Part shown: positions 23,061-34,900 of the stretch, in pieces
How the letters are laid out: each line of letters begins with the position of its first letter
Numbering within the stretch: the stretch's first letter is position 1
Position numbers and translations under genes: made by a program
Assembly (NCBI RefSeq): GCF_001723175.1
Contig: NC_064651.1
Location: 2,604,001 to 2,668,000 of the forward strand
Source of the DNA: Penicillium oxalicum
Lineage: Eukaryota > Ascomycota > Eurotiomycetes > Eurotiales > Aspergillaceae
Direction of reading: 5' to 3'
Length of the DNA: 64,000 bases
The notes under the pieces: generated by a model
The model's input: the letters and a program-made list of their open reading frames with translations, nothing else
Databases searched by the model: none
What the model was told of the DNA's origin: nothing

Positions 23061-23732
23061 TGTGATCTGATTTGAAAGTGGCAATACTCTGGGGGAAACT
23101 CGTGAAGAAGGGGAAAAAAGGAAAGAAAGAAAAGGAGAACCTGAGCTCTCCCGCAAGACGGGTGATGTGAGAGGATGCGAGGAGCGTGTGACTTGGAGCC
23201 AAAATCTTTTTGTTTCTGACGTCGATAATTCACGGCGGGACCTCCGCAGCTCCGACTCGGCGATCGCGCACGTTTTTTCACGCCGCGCGCGAGACTGTGT
23301 CTTTTGGAATCGCTTTCAAAGGCCAGTCCTTCGGAGGGGTTGCTTCGCCCAGCCCGGAACACGCGTGCATATACCTCGATGGGCTGGTAATTGAATAGTC
23401 ATCTTCTTCACACGAGTTCTTAGCCGTGGTGGGTCTTTTTCTCCTACAATCTGGTACCGCCAGGCGCATTGCGCTAAGCTGTTGAGTGAGCTCTCCAGTA
23501 ACGAGCAAACCAAGCCAAGCGACTAACAATTCAATTAGCTGAAACTGCAAGCCAAGCTCCTGATGTGCTGTGAGTTTAACTTGGCTTCTGAGCGAAGAAA
23601 AAAAAGATTGGTGACCTGCGATTGACTTGTTCTTTACTCAATAGACATCGATCATGAATTGACACCTTCCTAATAAACACCACCTCCTTAATCTCGAGCG
23701 ATCGTGCTAGTAACTTCCCCCAGCCATCCGTG
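23061..23732. promoter_or_regulatory. Bidirectional promoter region between the NDUFAF5-like and dynactin p62 genes
   Basis: The 672 bases between two divergent start codons hold no gene I can support. The side next to the methyltransferase gene is pyrimidine-rich on that gene's strand. I cannot assign individual transcription-factor sites. Confidence 0.5.
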
Positions 23733-25694
23733 ATGTCTCGCCCATTCCCATATACCTTCATTTCCTGTCCGTGTGCAGACACGCCAGTCCTCGATCCTGC
23801 TCGAAGGCGCCGATCGCGAGAAACCCCCAGAAAATCTGCCCCCGAGCGACCGACAGCCACCGGCGAAGAGACCAGCCGTCCGCAGCAGGCGGATGATACT
23901 GTGGACAATGACGAGAGTGATGACGATGAGCAAACATTTGACCCTCGATCATCCAGGTCAAACTTCTCTCTATACCCGCCCGAACAGCTGCTGTATTGCG
24001 AGGATTGTCACCAGATAAAGTGTCCACGATGCATAACAGAAGAGATTGTGAGCTGGTATTGTCCGAGCTGCTTGTTCGAGACCCCCAGTAGCATGGTGCG
24101 CAGCGACGGTGGTCGGTACGTTCTTGGATACCCCCCCCCTCGCGCAAGGTCTCTCCGAGCTGAATGCTAATCTACTGCGACTGTCAGATGCGGCCGAAAT
24201 TGTTTCAATTGCCCCGTCTGTACAGCCCCATTGGCTGTCAGCACTATTGAGAGCGTGACTGGCAATGCGAGCGGACAGGGTCCCTGGGTGCTTTCGTGCG
24301 GGTATTGTATGTGGACGACGCTTGATATCGGCATCAAGTTCGACAAGCCCACCAATATCCGCAGCCAGTTACAGAAGATGACCGACTCCACGACCGGGCC
24401 TGCGTACGATGTTCGATCTCGCCAAGGCTCACGAGCTTTCAGCGACCTCAAGTCTCCATTGTCCAATTTTGCTTCCATCGATGAGCGGTCGGCTGCAAGT
24501 GAACGGGATGCGGAGCAACCAGAGTCCCAGGAAGACCAGTTGTCCACGCCTCAGCTCGGTGCAGAAGCCCGGTTCGCGGCACTGAAGAACTTCTACCGAA
24601 CTCAAATCTCAGAGACGTCCACTTCACCGAGCGATCCTCTCAGCTCCGAGTTTGGGTTCCCATCGCCCGGAGCGTTGAACCGACTCATGTCTCTCTACGC
24701 ATCCTCCTCCCGACTCAGCGGACTCTATGGCGGCAACAAGAAACAAAAGTCCAAACCCCCCGTCATGCGTGAAGCCCTGACGGCCAGCGAGGGTCTGCGA
24801 ATTGCCCCGGAGGACCCCGACTCGGCGATCATTGACCGCATCGCCTCGCCCGAATGCGGCTGGGACGGCGTGGCTTCGATGAGCCAACGGACCGACCAAT
24901 CGCCCGACATTCGCTTCGTAGACGAACTTCTCCCGCTTCCTGCACTCCTGCGCACGAAACGCGCCAAGCGGTGCAAGTCATGCAAGCATATCCTCGTGAA
25001 ACCAGAGACCAAGCCTCAGTCCACTCGCTTCCGAATCCGTCTGATTGCACTGAGTTACATCCCTCTGCCCACGCTGCGGCCCCTGGCTCAACCGGCTGTC
25101 TCCCCCGTCATAGCACCGTCGACTTCCACCTCCACCCCGGATTTGAATGCCCTGACCCCGTTGCGAACGTATCATGTTCTGCTTACGCTCAAGAACCACA
25201 TGTTCGACCCCGTGCGTATCACCCTCGCGACGCCCTCCGTGACCCCCGGCGCGGTCGCCACCAAAGTGACCGTGCTCTGTCCCCAATTCGAGATCGGCGC
25301 CAACAGCGACGTCTGGGACGAAGCGCTTCAGAATGCCACTGCGCCCTTGAGCGATCGCCTGGCGGGTAATCGGGGCGGAGAAAAGGTGCCCGAGGCCGGC
25401 AAGGTATGGGAGAAAGGTCGGAACTGGACAACCGTCGTACTGGAAGTTGTGCCGGGCACTTTACCCGGTATGAAGGTTGAGGATGACGGGGTAGAAGCCG
25501 AGAGTGGCAAAGCCGGGACACTGGGAAACGACGGGGATATCCTGGAGATCCCCGTCTTTGTGCATATGGAATGGGATGCCGAGGCTCAGCTGGAGCAGCA
25601 GAACGTGGGCAAGGCCTCCAAACCGGATGATCTCGTGGCGAGGGAATTGGCTTACTGGATGGTCCTGGGAGTTGGTCGAATTCAGCCATATTGA
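23733..25694 (+). CDS. Dynactin p62 subunit (DCTN4 family)
   Basis: Exons 23733-24115 and 24188-25694 give 629 residues. The protein belongs to the pointed-end complex of dynactin, the activator that links cytoplasmic dynein to cargo; in fungi it supports nuclear migration and endosome transport. The zinc-binding region is clear: CEDCHQIKCPRC, then YCPSCLFETP before the splice site, and RCGRNCFNCPVC and CGYCMWTTLDIGIKFD after it. Near residue 390, RAKRCKSCKHILVKPE forms another Cys pair, followed by FRIRLIALSYIPL. The C-terminal half is the beta-rich portion typical of DCTN4 and ends in LAYWMVLGVGRIQPY. The N-terminal insert (about residues 20-75) is acidic and poorly conserved. The start ATG was chosen over a GTG one codon upstream. 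Confidence 0.94.
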
Positions 25695-26322
25695 ATTGCA
25701 TAGTATATCACTATTTGATTCTCTTCCTCCGTCCCGTCTGCGTAAAACACTATACACTCATGAACATGTCGAACTTGGTCAGTTAGTCACCTCCAAAGTG
25801 TGTAGGCGAGAAAATCCAATATCATATAGAGAACTTCCAGAAAACAAAGGCCGATGCTACACATGATGGATTTACACTGTCGTCACGTACGTATCAAAGA
25901 TCCGTCCCTCCCTTGAGAAACAGCTTAGGCGCGGCACACATGGTGGTCTTCCAAGAGTAGGAAAAGAAATATTTGGAAAGAATCCATTTGGAATGTTATC
26001 ACATATCCCATCCCGTCATTAAGAAAGGAGAAAAAAAAACAGAACAGCCGCAAATGGGAGATTTAGCTCCACCGACTGGAGCAGAGCGGCATCGAGAGCC
26101 AGAGGACTAGGGAATATAAAAGAAAGGACCATGCACCAATCAGTGGGTGAGGGGGAGGCGACATAACTCGAAAGAAAACCCGTGAATGCATTTTTTGGCC
26201 TTTCACCCTTCATGCTCTTCTTGAATCTAGTGAGCTTTCAAGACCTAGAAACAAGTAAAAATCCCAAGATACAACCGTCATCTCCTCTTTTTTCCATCCC
26301 AATCCAACACAGAAGCACACGC
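25695..26322. other. Convergent 3' region between dynactin p62 and eS7
   Basis: Two genes end towards each other here. I see no coding sequence, and the stretch probably holds both 3' untranslated regions. Confidence 0.6.
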
Positions 26323-27392
26323 TTAGTACTCAGCGCCGCTCTGGGGGAACTCGAAAACAACAGTGCGGCCGGTCAAACGACGGTAGACCTCGCCGTAGGC
26401 ATCGAGGCGGTGGTCAACACCACCCTTCTCCTTCTCGTCGAGAACGACCTTGAGGGTCTTGGAGCCATCCTCCTTGGTGCGAGTGCGCTTGCCGACAATC
26501 TCAACGGGGTAGACGAGATCGGCGAGGATGTTCTCGTGGACGGCGGTCAGAGTGCGGGAGCGGGGACGCTTCTGGGTCTGGTTGGTGCGGGAGTTGACGG
26601 AGCGCTTGGGGCGGGCGAGGATGCGGCGCTGAGCAACGAAGAGGACGTGGCGGTCAGAGAACTTCTTCTCCAGCTCGCGGGTCAGGCTGTACGGAGGAAG
26701 ACATGGATGCGTTAGTTTATTTTTTTTTGAAAGTGTCGAATTCGCATCTCCAACCAAGAAATGGCATGGATGTGCGGTCAATTCAAGTGGAATCGGCATC
26801 TTACCGCTGCTGGATCTTGTGGAAGCTCTGGAGGAGAGGGACGGGGACGAAGACAACGATGGCCTTCTTGCCGTGGCCGACCTCGACCTGCAATGCGCAA
26901 AAGAAAGATCATGTTAGAATTTTCGGCTTCGTCCATAAAAGTGCGCGCACACAAATTGCGAAATTTCAATGCGCTTTTGAAGATCGACGACGCGGAATCC
27001 CATTTTGCCGGTGATCGGTATTTGTTTTCCCCCAATGCCAATTGTTGTTCAGCCAGTGTCGTGTCGATGCACCCAACGGTCTCCATATCTTATTAGAAAA
27101 AAAATTTGGTGTCCACGCATGATTCGCAAATTTATATATTCCGTCTCTTGTTTCGAAAGCCAGATCACCGCACAATGGAATTCCGTCGGCGCAATTTTCG
27201 GAGTGTCGTTTCGTCGGAGGATTGTTCATTTCTTACCTCACGGGCAGAGACGAACTGCAGGGGACGAAGGGAGGCCTTCAGGTCCTGAGTGTTGCTCTCG
27301 AGGTCGAACAGAGCACCGGCAATCGCGGTCTCCAGCTCGGAGGGGTTCTGCCGGGAGGGCGAGTTGGTGGCAATCTTGTTGATGGCAGCCAT
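26323..27392 (-). CDS. rps7: 40S ribosomal protein S7 (eS7)
   Basis: Minus-strand exons are 27392-27237, 26887-26805 and 26686-26323. They join in phase to 200 residues, the family length. The sequence is highly conserved: [34 protein letters not shown] (across the first junction), [20 protein letters not shown] (across the second), then [40 protein letters not shown] and [10 protein letters not shown] at the end. eS7 is a structural protein of the small cytosolic ribosomal subunit, needed for 18S rRNA processing. The first intron is 349 bases, much longer than others in this window; long first introns are common in fungal ribosomal-protein genes and may carry regulatory or snoRNA sequence, though I identify none. 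Confidence 0.97.
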
Positions 27393-27936
27393 GATTGCGA
27401 GCGACGGAGTGCTGCGAAGGTGCTGGGTTGAGGTCGGCGGAGGGGATTGATTCTCACAGTCTGAAGTGATGGTGGTGAATTTGCTGTGGGATCGCGGACT
27501 TCGCTTAGAGTGCGCTAGTACCCTATTAGGCTTAGCGGCATGGACTTGATTTGGGCTTTTGTCTCGGGGCCCTCTTGAGTCCCGTGATTAGCGGGTCTCA
27601 TCTGGCTGCCTAAGGCGGACACGGGGCTCGATCGACCAAAAAGTGCATCGGATCTGAAGAGTACGCAGGCTTGATCTCACTACAGCAAAGGAAAGAGCAT
27701 CGTTCACTGCATAGTCCTTATTGATTTCAAATTTGCATGCTAAGAAATATAAAAAAGAAAAACACAAGGGGGACAGAGGTATACAAGGACGCATGTAATA
27801 TCAACGTCCGCCGGCCCATTCGGCTGGCGGATCACGAAGCCAGCACATGTCAAGCAATATCAGACGCCGCGGGTAAAAACGCGCAAATCAACATCGAGAA
27901 AGGATTCAGCAGATAAGAAAGAAAATTTGCAGGAAA
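27393..27936. promoter_or_regulatory. Promoter of eS7 and 3' flank of the Rab gene
   Basis: 544 bases with no gene. Both neighbours are on the minus strand, so the part nearest 27393 is the eS7 promoter and leader, and the part nearest 27936 is the Rab 3' flank. Confidence 0.5.
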
Positions 27937-28952
27937 TTAGCAAGCGCAGCCCTCCTTGGCAGTAGCCGCGTTACGATCCCCCAAATTGACTCTCGCATCT
28001 TCGGCCGATCGGTTTCCCAGAGAGGTTTGACCTGCTGCTGCAGTTCCTCGGCCCGTCTTCAAGCTACTTTCTGGAATAGCATTCGCGATGGCAGTGAAGA
28101 CATCAACGACATTTGTTCCGAGCTTCGCACTGGTCTCGAAGAACAAGAGTCCCTCCTCCTCGGCGTAGGAACTTGCTTCTCGGGCTGATACCTTTCGTGC
28201 ATCGCCCGAGGCGGGAAGTGCCCCATCAAGTTCGTCAGCAGGTGCCTCATCTCCATCTTCTGCCAACTCAGAGTCCACGGCTGTTGAGCCCGAGCTGCCT
28301 GTGATCTCGCCGCCGTCGTTGGTCAAGTCCAGCTTGTTGCCGACCAGGGCAATGACAATTCCGGGGCTCGCCTGGCGCTGCAGCTCAGCAACCCAGTGCT
28401 TTGCTTTCGTCAATGATGACGGCTTCGTGACGTCGTAAACAACAAGAGCGGCCTGGGCGTTGCGGTAGTACATGGGCGCAAGGGAGGCGAAGCGCTCTTG
28501 CCCAGCTGTATCCCAGATCTCGAATTTGATTGTGCGTGTGGGCAGGGTGCATTTCTGTGTCAGGAAGGCAGCTAAGGTAGAGTGTTAGCAGTTTGAGGAC
28601 CACAACGGTTCCGTTCAAGTCAGTCAACAGAAGGGATTTCAAAGAGATTGGTGACAATTTTGCATTCCGTGAAGACAGACTGCAACACGGAACTGGCTTA
28701 ACGAAACGGGGAGGCGGCCGGGCTGTTCTTACCGCCGATTGTTGGCTCCTTGTTCTCTTGAAAATCATTGTTGACAAAGCGCAAGACGAGTGAAGACTGT
28801 CGGGAGCGGATTCGCGGTCAGCGCATATTCTCTGGCCGGGGTGGCTGATCATCCCAGGGACGGCGTACCTTGCCAACTGCGGCTTCACCAAGCAGCACGA
28901 GCTTGACGCTGCTGCTCGGCTTCGGCGCATTGCCACCTGCTGAATCAGACAT
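27937..28952 (-). CDS. Rab5-family small GTPase with acidic insert
   Basis: Minus-strand exons are 28952-28869, 28796-28733 and 28571-27937, giving 260 residues against about 215 for most Rab5 proteins. All nucleotide-binding motifs are present: G1 GEAAVGKSS across the first junction, effector region [15 protein letters not shown] with the G2 Thr, G3 WDTAGQE, G4 NKLD at about residues 128-131, and G5 ETSAK. IGAAFLTQ and [20 protein letters not shown] are typical of Rab5/Vps21/Ypt5. The end GCAC provides the two cysteines for geranylgeranylation, anchoring it to early endosomes. The extra length is mostly an acidic, Ser/Gly-rich insert of about 42 residues between NKLDL and ARKVS. It is in frame inside exon 3 with no splice signals that would remove it cleanly. 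Fungi carry Rab5 paralogues, and this one may be the divergent copy (inference). Confidence 0.92.
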
Positions 28953-30606
28953 GACTTGATGTTTGCTGAAGCGTTCTGGGTGATTTGAGAATCCGCTCGG
29001 GAGCTGTAAGTCAGGCCGTCGTGCAGGGCGCGCCACCTGTGTAAGTGAGCTGGCAATCGGGCAGATGGGTGAGCTGGCAGCTAAGTGTGAGATCGTAGCG
29101 GTGTGAGCTGGAGGGACGACCAGAGGAATTTGAGATCTGAGATAAGGTCGCTGTGCCTATTGGTCTGTAAAAAGAACAACTTCCGAGGGAGACAGTCGGG
29201 AGAGAATAGTCGGGGAAACCTGAGCGTCGGAAGTGGAGGTTGATGATGATGGCAGTGGTTCTCAAAATAGTTTAGCGTGGAGGTGGCTCGCAGTCACGGG
29301 CTTTGGCAACGATATTTACACATCGTGCAGCGTACGGTGGATGTCCTCATGTCTGGCATTGAGTACCTCCTCCTCATCCTCGGAGGGGACACTCCCTGCC
29401 TTATAGCTATACAACTCTTCCTTTTTGCGTGTACTCACTCTATGCTGCGCAATAAAACTTCTCACTCTAATTTGGCCTCATCAGTCTCGCGTCTGGGAAG
29501 GACCGAAATATTTATCACATTGGTCTTCAACATTGTCGCCTTCAATGTACTTTTGAGGCCTGGCCCCACCTGCCGCACAGTCTGTTCGACGATGTCCGCA
29601 TATGGATACATATTTTGAGCTCCGACTTACGTAGTAGGTACTGGCATCAAGCGGCACGTAGTAAGCGAGGCGATCCATTTGACTTGGAGCTACTAGGAAA
29701 GTGGAAGCCATCCCATGACTTTTTTTTTCTCGAACCTCATCCTCACCAAACAGTGTGATCAACGAACGACGCAAGCTCGAGGCACATAGTTCTTAGCCCC
29801 GCCTACGACGCTTATTACTTTGACAATAAATCAAGTACGTACCTCCAGACAGCCGGCCGGAGCCCGTATACGGAAAGAAAAGTTATGTGGGTAGCCAACA
29901 AAAGGCATGATGGTGCGTGCCGAGTTCATACAGGCCTAAAGCCCTGGTCTCCTTTGGCCGTCCCACAGTAATACGTACTCCGAGTCATCAAATGGATACA
30001 GACATATCTATCAGCATGGGACTTTTGCCTCAGACCTCCTATGCACCTAATGACCTCTCCATGCGCTCAAGTCTGCCATATATAGAAAGCTACCCAATCC
30101 TATTAATACTGTTCATGCATCTCAAGATCGTCTGGACAAGATCTCCACATATCAGACCAAAGCGCCTCTCCCCCAATTATTGTCCGACTTGGAGATGCTA
30201 AGCCCAGCAGGACAAAAGCATCGAAGCTCAATATCCTCGCCGAGGCCGGTCAAAAGGGTATTTTGATTACAGCACCATTGAGATCAAACAAACCAGTCTT
30301 AGTTACTGTGGATGGGAACCAAAAATTTATACTAGCGGTCAAATGAAATACGCACGTACCTCAGGCCTCTGGGTTGTACAGCACCCCATCTTTCTTTGGC
30401 TCCATAGGATGTATCGTTCAATTAAGACCAATTAAATCCCGACTACACTAAGCTTTCAACACAGTGCTCGGGTTCTCAATCCATAAGTCAACTTGAACTA
30501 TACTTTCGTGCACGGTTCTAGATACTCATCCCGTCATAAGCTACTATACATGCTTCTGGCATGAGAATCCCAAGACGAACCTTGGAAGACGCTGGAATCT
30601 CCAATG

Positions 30607-30617
30607 CCCCCCCCCCC
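30607..30617 (+). repeat. C homopolymer (11 bases)
   Basis: An uninterrupted C run in the gene-poor region with no coding context that I can support. Confidence 0.8.
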
Positions 30618-31994
30618 TTCAAAAAAGCAATCTGAGAAAGGCTCTCAAATTCCTGAAACACTCCAGTTGACTCTAGTCAAGCATTTCCTTTTTACATGGA
30701 AAAATGATGACGATGGCCCGTTGGACTCGTTCGACAATCCTAACCCAAATGACCGATATGAAGTCATTAAGCTCGTCACTGGCCCACAGAAATGATACCC
30801 AACATCGATTGGAACCTAACCTTAATCTTTTTTTTGTCAGGCACTCATCAGTCTAATGGACAGACGCAGGAGGAACAGACCACCTTGCACCTGCCGATGC
30901 AAGGACAAGGCACTGCGTGATGAACCAGACTGGCGGGGCCTAGCCTCGCATCCGCCAGAAGCAAATCTGCCCGACAGTTTAAATAATTTCCAATGAGTCA
31001 TTGTAGATTCGTCGATGTATTTTCCCGACACCCAATGACTGATGGTTCTTTTGCGGTTTGCGAGCCATATATCTGGCGGTGAAGAATCAGATTACGATAG
31101 AGAGGGGAAAAAAGAAGGCTTGAAGAAAGCGGTAATTGCATTTTGTTGTTTCCAGCCATGGGTGGATATTGTACAGACATCAAATGTGAATAAGAAAAGA
31201 AGGCGCGTAGGAGTAAGATTACAGAACAAGAATGCTTAGACCCAGGATAGATGGGAGCACTCAAGTGGACATGCAGAAGGGTCGGGGGAGAGAAAAACAA
31301 AATGCGATTGACCGTGAGGTCGAGGGTCTAGATTCCTCTGGTATCAAGCATCCCGTGAAATCAAGAAAAACTCCGTCCGTCTATTCCGAAACGCCGAACA
31401 CAAACAAGGGCAGTAACAAAGAAAATAGGCAAAACCACAGATAACGCAAAGAAGGCACTTTTTTGAGGATGTGACCGAGATGAGACGAGGTGTGGCGGAG
31501 GAGCTCCGGAGGAGCCAGGCGAGTTGCAGGTAGGATGGCAATGGTGTGAGTTCGTAGAGAGATGGTCAATCCGTCGAGATTAGGTGTATGAAGATATGGC
31601 CGGGGGTAAAAAAAAAATAGTCGAATGCCAGAAGAAATTCATCGCTGAGAAGCTCCCGAGACCGATGCAGTGAGAGCAAAAGGATTAAAAATGGGTATAG
31701 TCAATCGCTCATGGCCAGTGATGGACAGCCGTGTAGGAAAAAGAAAGTGGAGGCCGAATGGAAATGTGAAAATCTGATTACAAGGTTAGCATTTACCGGC
31801 TCTCTCACTGGACTGGAGAAATCGATAGAGACTGACCAGAAAACGAGACCAAACACCGGGAATGAAGCGTCGGTGACGTCGATGTTCCTTCACAGGCGCC
31901 AGACAAGAAAGCGAGGAATGCCAAAAGGTCGTGCTACCAAGATATCGGACAGGAGCGCTGGTGTGAGAATATCGACCATGTCACCGTGAAGGAT

Positions 31995-32093
31995 TTATTT
32001 TGGTGGTGGCTGAGGCGCGCCAGGCTTCTTCACGCCAGTTGTGTCGTAAGCGCCGCGTCCCATGTTGAAGGCCGAGAGGTCTCGCAGAATCAT
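31995..32093 (-). CDS. Candidate 32-residue protein gene with a 5'-leader intron
   Basis: On the minus strand the frame opens at 32093 (MILRDLSAFNMGRGAYDTTG) and ends in a Pro-rich, Lys-terminated tail at 31995. Just upstream is a textbook intron: donor gtatgt with its first base at 32185, branch-like ctgac at 32119-32123, acceptor cag ending at 32102. A TATA-like box is at 32218-32225, about 30 bases before the expected transcript start. Without splicing, the same frame could begin at 32183 and give 62 residues. The spacing of TATA, donor, branch and acceptor supports a short transcript with a non-coding first exon, but I do not recognise the peptide. It could also be a long non-coding RNA or a chance arrangement. 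Confidence 0.35.
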   Translation of the reverse strand: MILRDLSAFNMGRGAYDTTGVKKPGAPQPPPK

Positions 32094-32217
32094 GTTAAGA
32101 TCTGTAGCGATGGACATTGTCAGAGAACAGTGGACAAGAGCGGAAGACACAAGGCTGAACGGAACAGAGAGGAATGAAGACATACCAGAGAAACAAGGAG
32201 GGTACCACGAACGAACA

Positions 32218-32225
32218 CTTATATA
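32218..32225 (-). promoter_or_regulatory. TATA-like box upstream of the 32-residue candidate gene
   Basis: The minus strand reads ctaTATAAG here, at a suitable distance upstream of the proposed leader exon. The DNA further upstream on that strand (up to about 33150) is pyrimidine-rich, as in many fungal promoters. Confidence 0.4.
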
Positions 32226-34877
32226 GTGGTTCTTCGACTGGACTTATGCACTTCCACAGATGGAACCCCGATCCGCACCCCCGGAAAGCAGACCCAAAGC
32301 CAAGGTACAGGATGCAGATGTTCTAGATGGCGAAAGGATGCGCAAGTGGATAATGATTCGAGTGCCGTCCAGATGGGAGGAGAAGTTCCTTTTTAAAGAG
32401 AACCACTGGAGCAAAGTCGGGTGCCAGCAGAATTGTCAGGAATGTGACGACACAACCTCCGAGGAATAGGTAAGGACGGAGGCGAAGAGTCCAAGCAGAT
32501 ATTGATCGTTGATGTGGAGATCCAATAATCAAAAATGAAAAATCCGACAGGTCGCGGCCCGTTGCTTTTTATGTGGCTGATAGTCAAAGCTGGATCGTAA
32601 ATCCCAGACCACAAAAGTCCCGGAAAAGGTGAAGAATAAAGAAAAAAAAAAGCAGATGGCCGGAAATTGGGGGAGGGCGAGGGTGGCTGCAGGATCAATG
32701 CCGTGTAGTCGGAATCTGAACCAGCGAAAAGACACGGATCTCTGAGAAGGGATAGATGGAAGCACGGCAAGGGAGACCCTGCACAGGACAGAGTGCCGCG
32801 GAAACGATCCGGTAGATCCGGTTGTTAAATGAAGTTCGATGTATCGCAAGGGAGAAGGGAGAGAACAGGGCGGAAGAGTGAAGAGGCGCTTCCCAATGTT
32901 TTGATTTTCTTTTTTCTTTATCGTTGTTTTTCCCCCTTCGTGATTGCAAGTTTGGATGGTTCTGGGTCGTTGCGGAAGGAAATGAATGGGGAGAAAAAGG
33001 ATGACGGAGGACAGGTATGTCGACTCGTTGTAGAGAGGTTTGAAGATGAAGGAGAGAGAGTCGCTTTAGGGGGAGGGAATGTATTGCGTAGATATAGGAT
33101 GATGAATCTTAGGTCATTGGGAGCACCCTCCAAGCTTAGTCTGATCGACTATCTCATTCGAGCGGGCTTCCTTTTCCCATTATTTACTTTCTTTCTTTTT
33201 TTTTTCCCTATTTTCCTATTTTCTGCTCCCGTTCCTTTTTTTTCTGTTTAATTTCTTCCTGCGTGGATGTTCCAAAAGAAAAATAAACTGCTTCTGGATT
33301 AGACGCTAGACTTGTTCTGTCCATTACAGACCATACGAGATCGCGTTCAATCCCACACCAGGAGTCAGGGCGTTCTGAAATTGCACATGGACTATTTACC
33401 GAAATAGATCGATTTTCAACAGCGCCGGAATCACCCATAGAGATGAGACCCATAAAATACGAGATGGATACTGTTCATGTTTGTTTCATTCCGTATGGCG
33501 TTGCACGCTAGTAATGTCATTGGTTCACTAGGGGGGTTTCAAAAATTCGCCAGAGTTCATTTATGTTGGCTTGTACTGTTTCTCCACTTAAGGTGGGTTT
33601 TCTTTTTCCTTTTCTTTTCTTTTTCTTTTTTTTGATGCCAATCAATCAAATGTCATTCCTGTGAAAAAGTCTCCATATTTTCTTTGTTTAGCACCAGAGC
33701 GGCTCTCCCGTCCTCTGGTCCCGGGGAACAGGAACCCAACCCAGTCTGGATCGCCTCCCCCTTTTTTTTTCTTCTCTCTCTCTCTTCTTCTATAGTATGC
33801 GTGTCTGACGTCTAGAAATTCATACAAACTCTAATGTTCGCAAGCAATCCAGTGGCCATGGAAGCCTAGGATTTCCTGCCAGATCAAAGGTACCGCATGA
33901 TAACCCCCAAGTGACCCGATCGTGGATCCATCATAAATGTGTTTTCGATCTATCCAGCATTGCATCTGTTGAAAGTTCCCCGATGCTATGTCAGGACAAT
34001 TCTCTGGCACTGAAAATGACAAATGCAACCAAACCAAATCATGAGAATATAGGAAAATGGACAAAAGAGATGGATGGCTGCTACAATTCATCCGCTGATT
34101 GAGGCTGTTGGATGAATCAAGGTGATTTGTCGTCTGAGTCGACGGAAAGAAGGCAGAAACGCTGCCCCGGACAGCCCTGAAGTGGAGTCAAACAAGACAA
34201 AAAGGGGAATGGAGCCGCGGCGCTGGAAGCGACATCTGGTGTTTGTATGCAGTCAGGGTGAAGTGGTCGCGGAATATTAATGAATTCCAGCCAAAACAAA
34301 AAAAAAAACAACCATAGAGGTTCATGATAGGATGAGCGAGACAATCCATCAAGACACCTTGCCCAAGTGAGCTCGGTAGTGGTCATCCTGCTCCAGTCGG
34401 CTTTTAGGCGAGACACGAGGAAGGCGTCAAGGGCCCATCCCATGATCATGAATCCGACCCTCGACACCGCTGTCTCGGGAACGGAGTGTCTATTGGGGCG
34501 GTTAAGTCCATTGCTCAGGTGTTGAGAGACATGATCTCTTGCTCATCTGTCAACACCGAAACACACTCGTGCCAGATCGGAAGCTGGACCTACGCCACCA
34601 TTGTAGAGTGGGCGGCTCCAAAGACCACACTCCAAGCTGGCCTCACTTCCTGGCCAAGTCGAGACGTCTCACCTTCTCGGGAGGTGGTCCGGATCAGGGA
34701 ATCCTTGTCTCTGGTTACAGCACTCACGGGTCCAAGTTCGAAGAGGATAAAGGTCTGTGGCTTGTTGCTGCGCCTTACCATGGTTTCTGAAGTGCTTCGA
34801 TACCTGACCCGTCCTGCATATCCGGTTCTTCTCAACCTTCTCTGCATGTTTCTGGAAGGTCTGTCAGTGCCCCCCCT

Positions 34878-34900
34878 CCCCCCCCCCCCCCCCCCCCCCC
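34878..34900 (+). repeat. C homopolymer (23 bases)
   Basis: After a shorter C run and a single T, 23 C follow without interruption. In an overlapping 212-codon frame it reads as poly-Pro, and I do not consider that frame a gene. The length is unlikely to be exact. Confidence 0.85.

Noticed and set aside
32323..32532. Minus-strand frame with a hydrophobic segment (YLFLGGCVVTFLTILLAPDF) that looked like a small membrane protein.
   Set aside because: It has no ATG in a suitable place, lies upstream of the TATA-like box and is not linked to the downstream small gene by splice sites.
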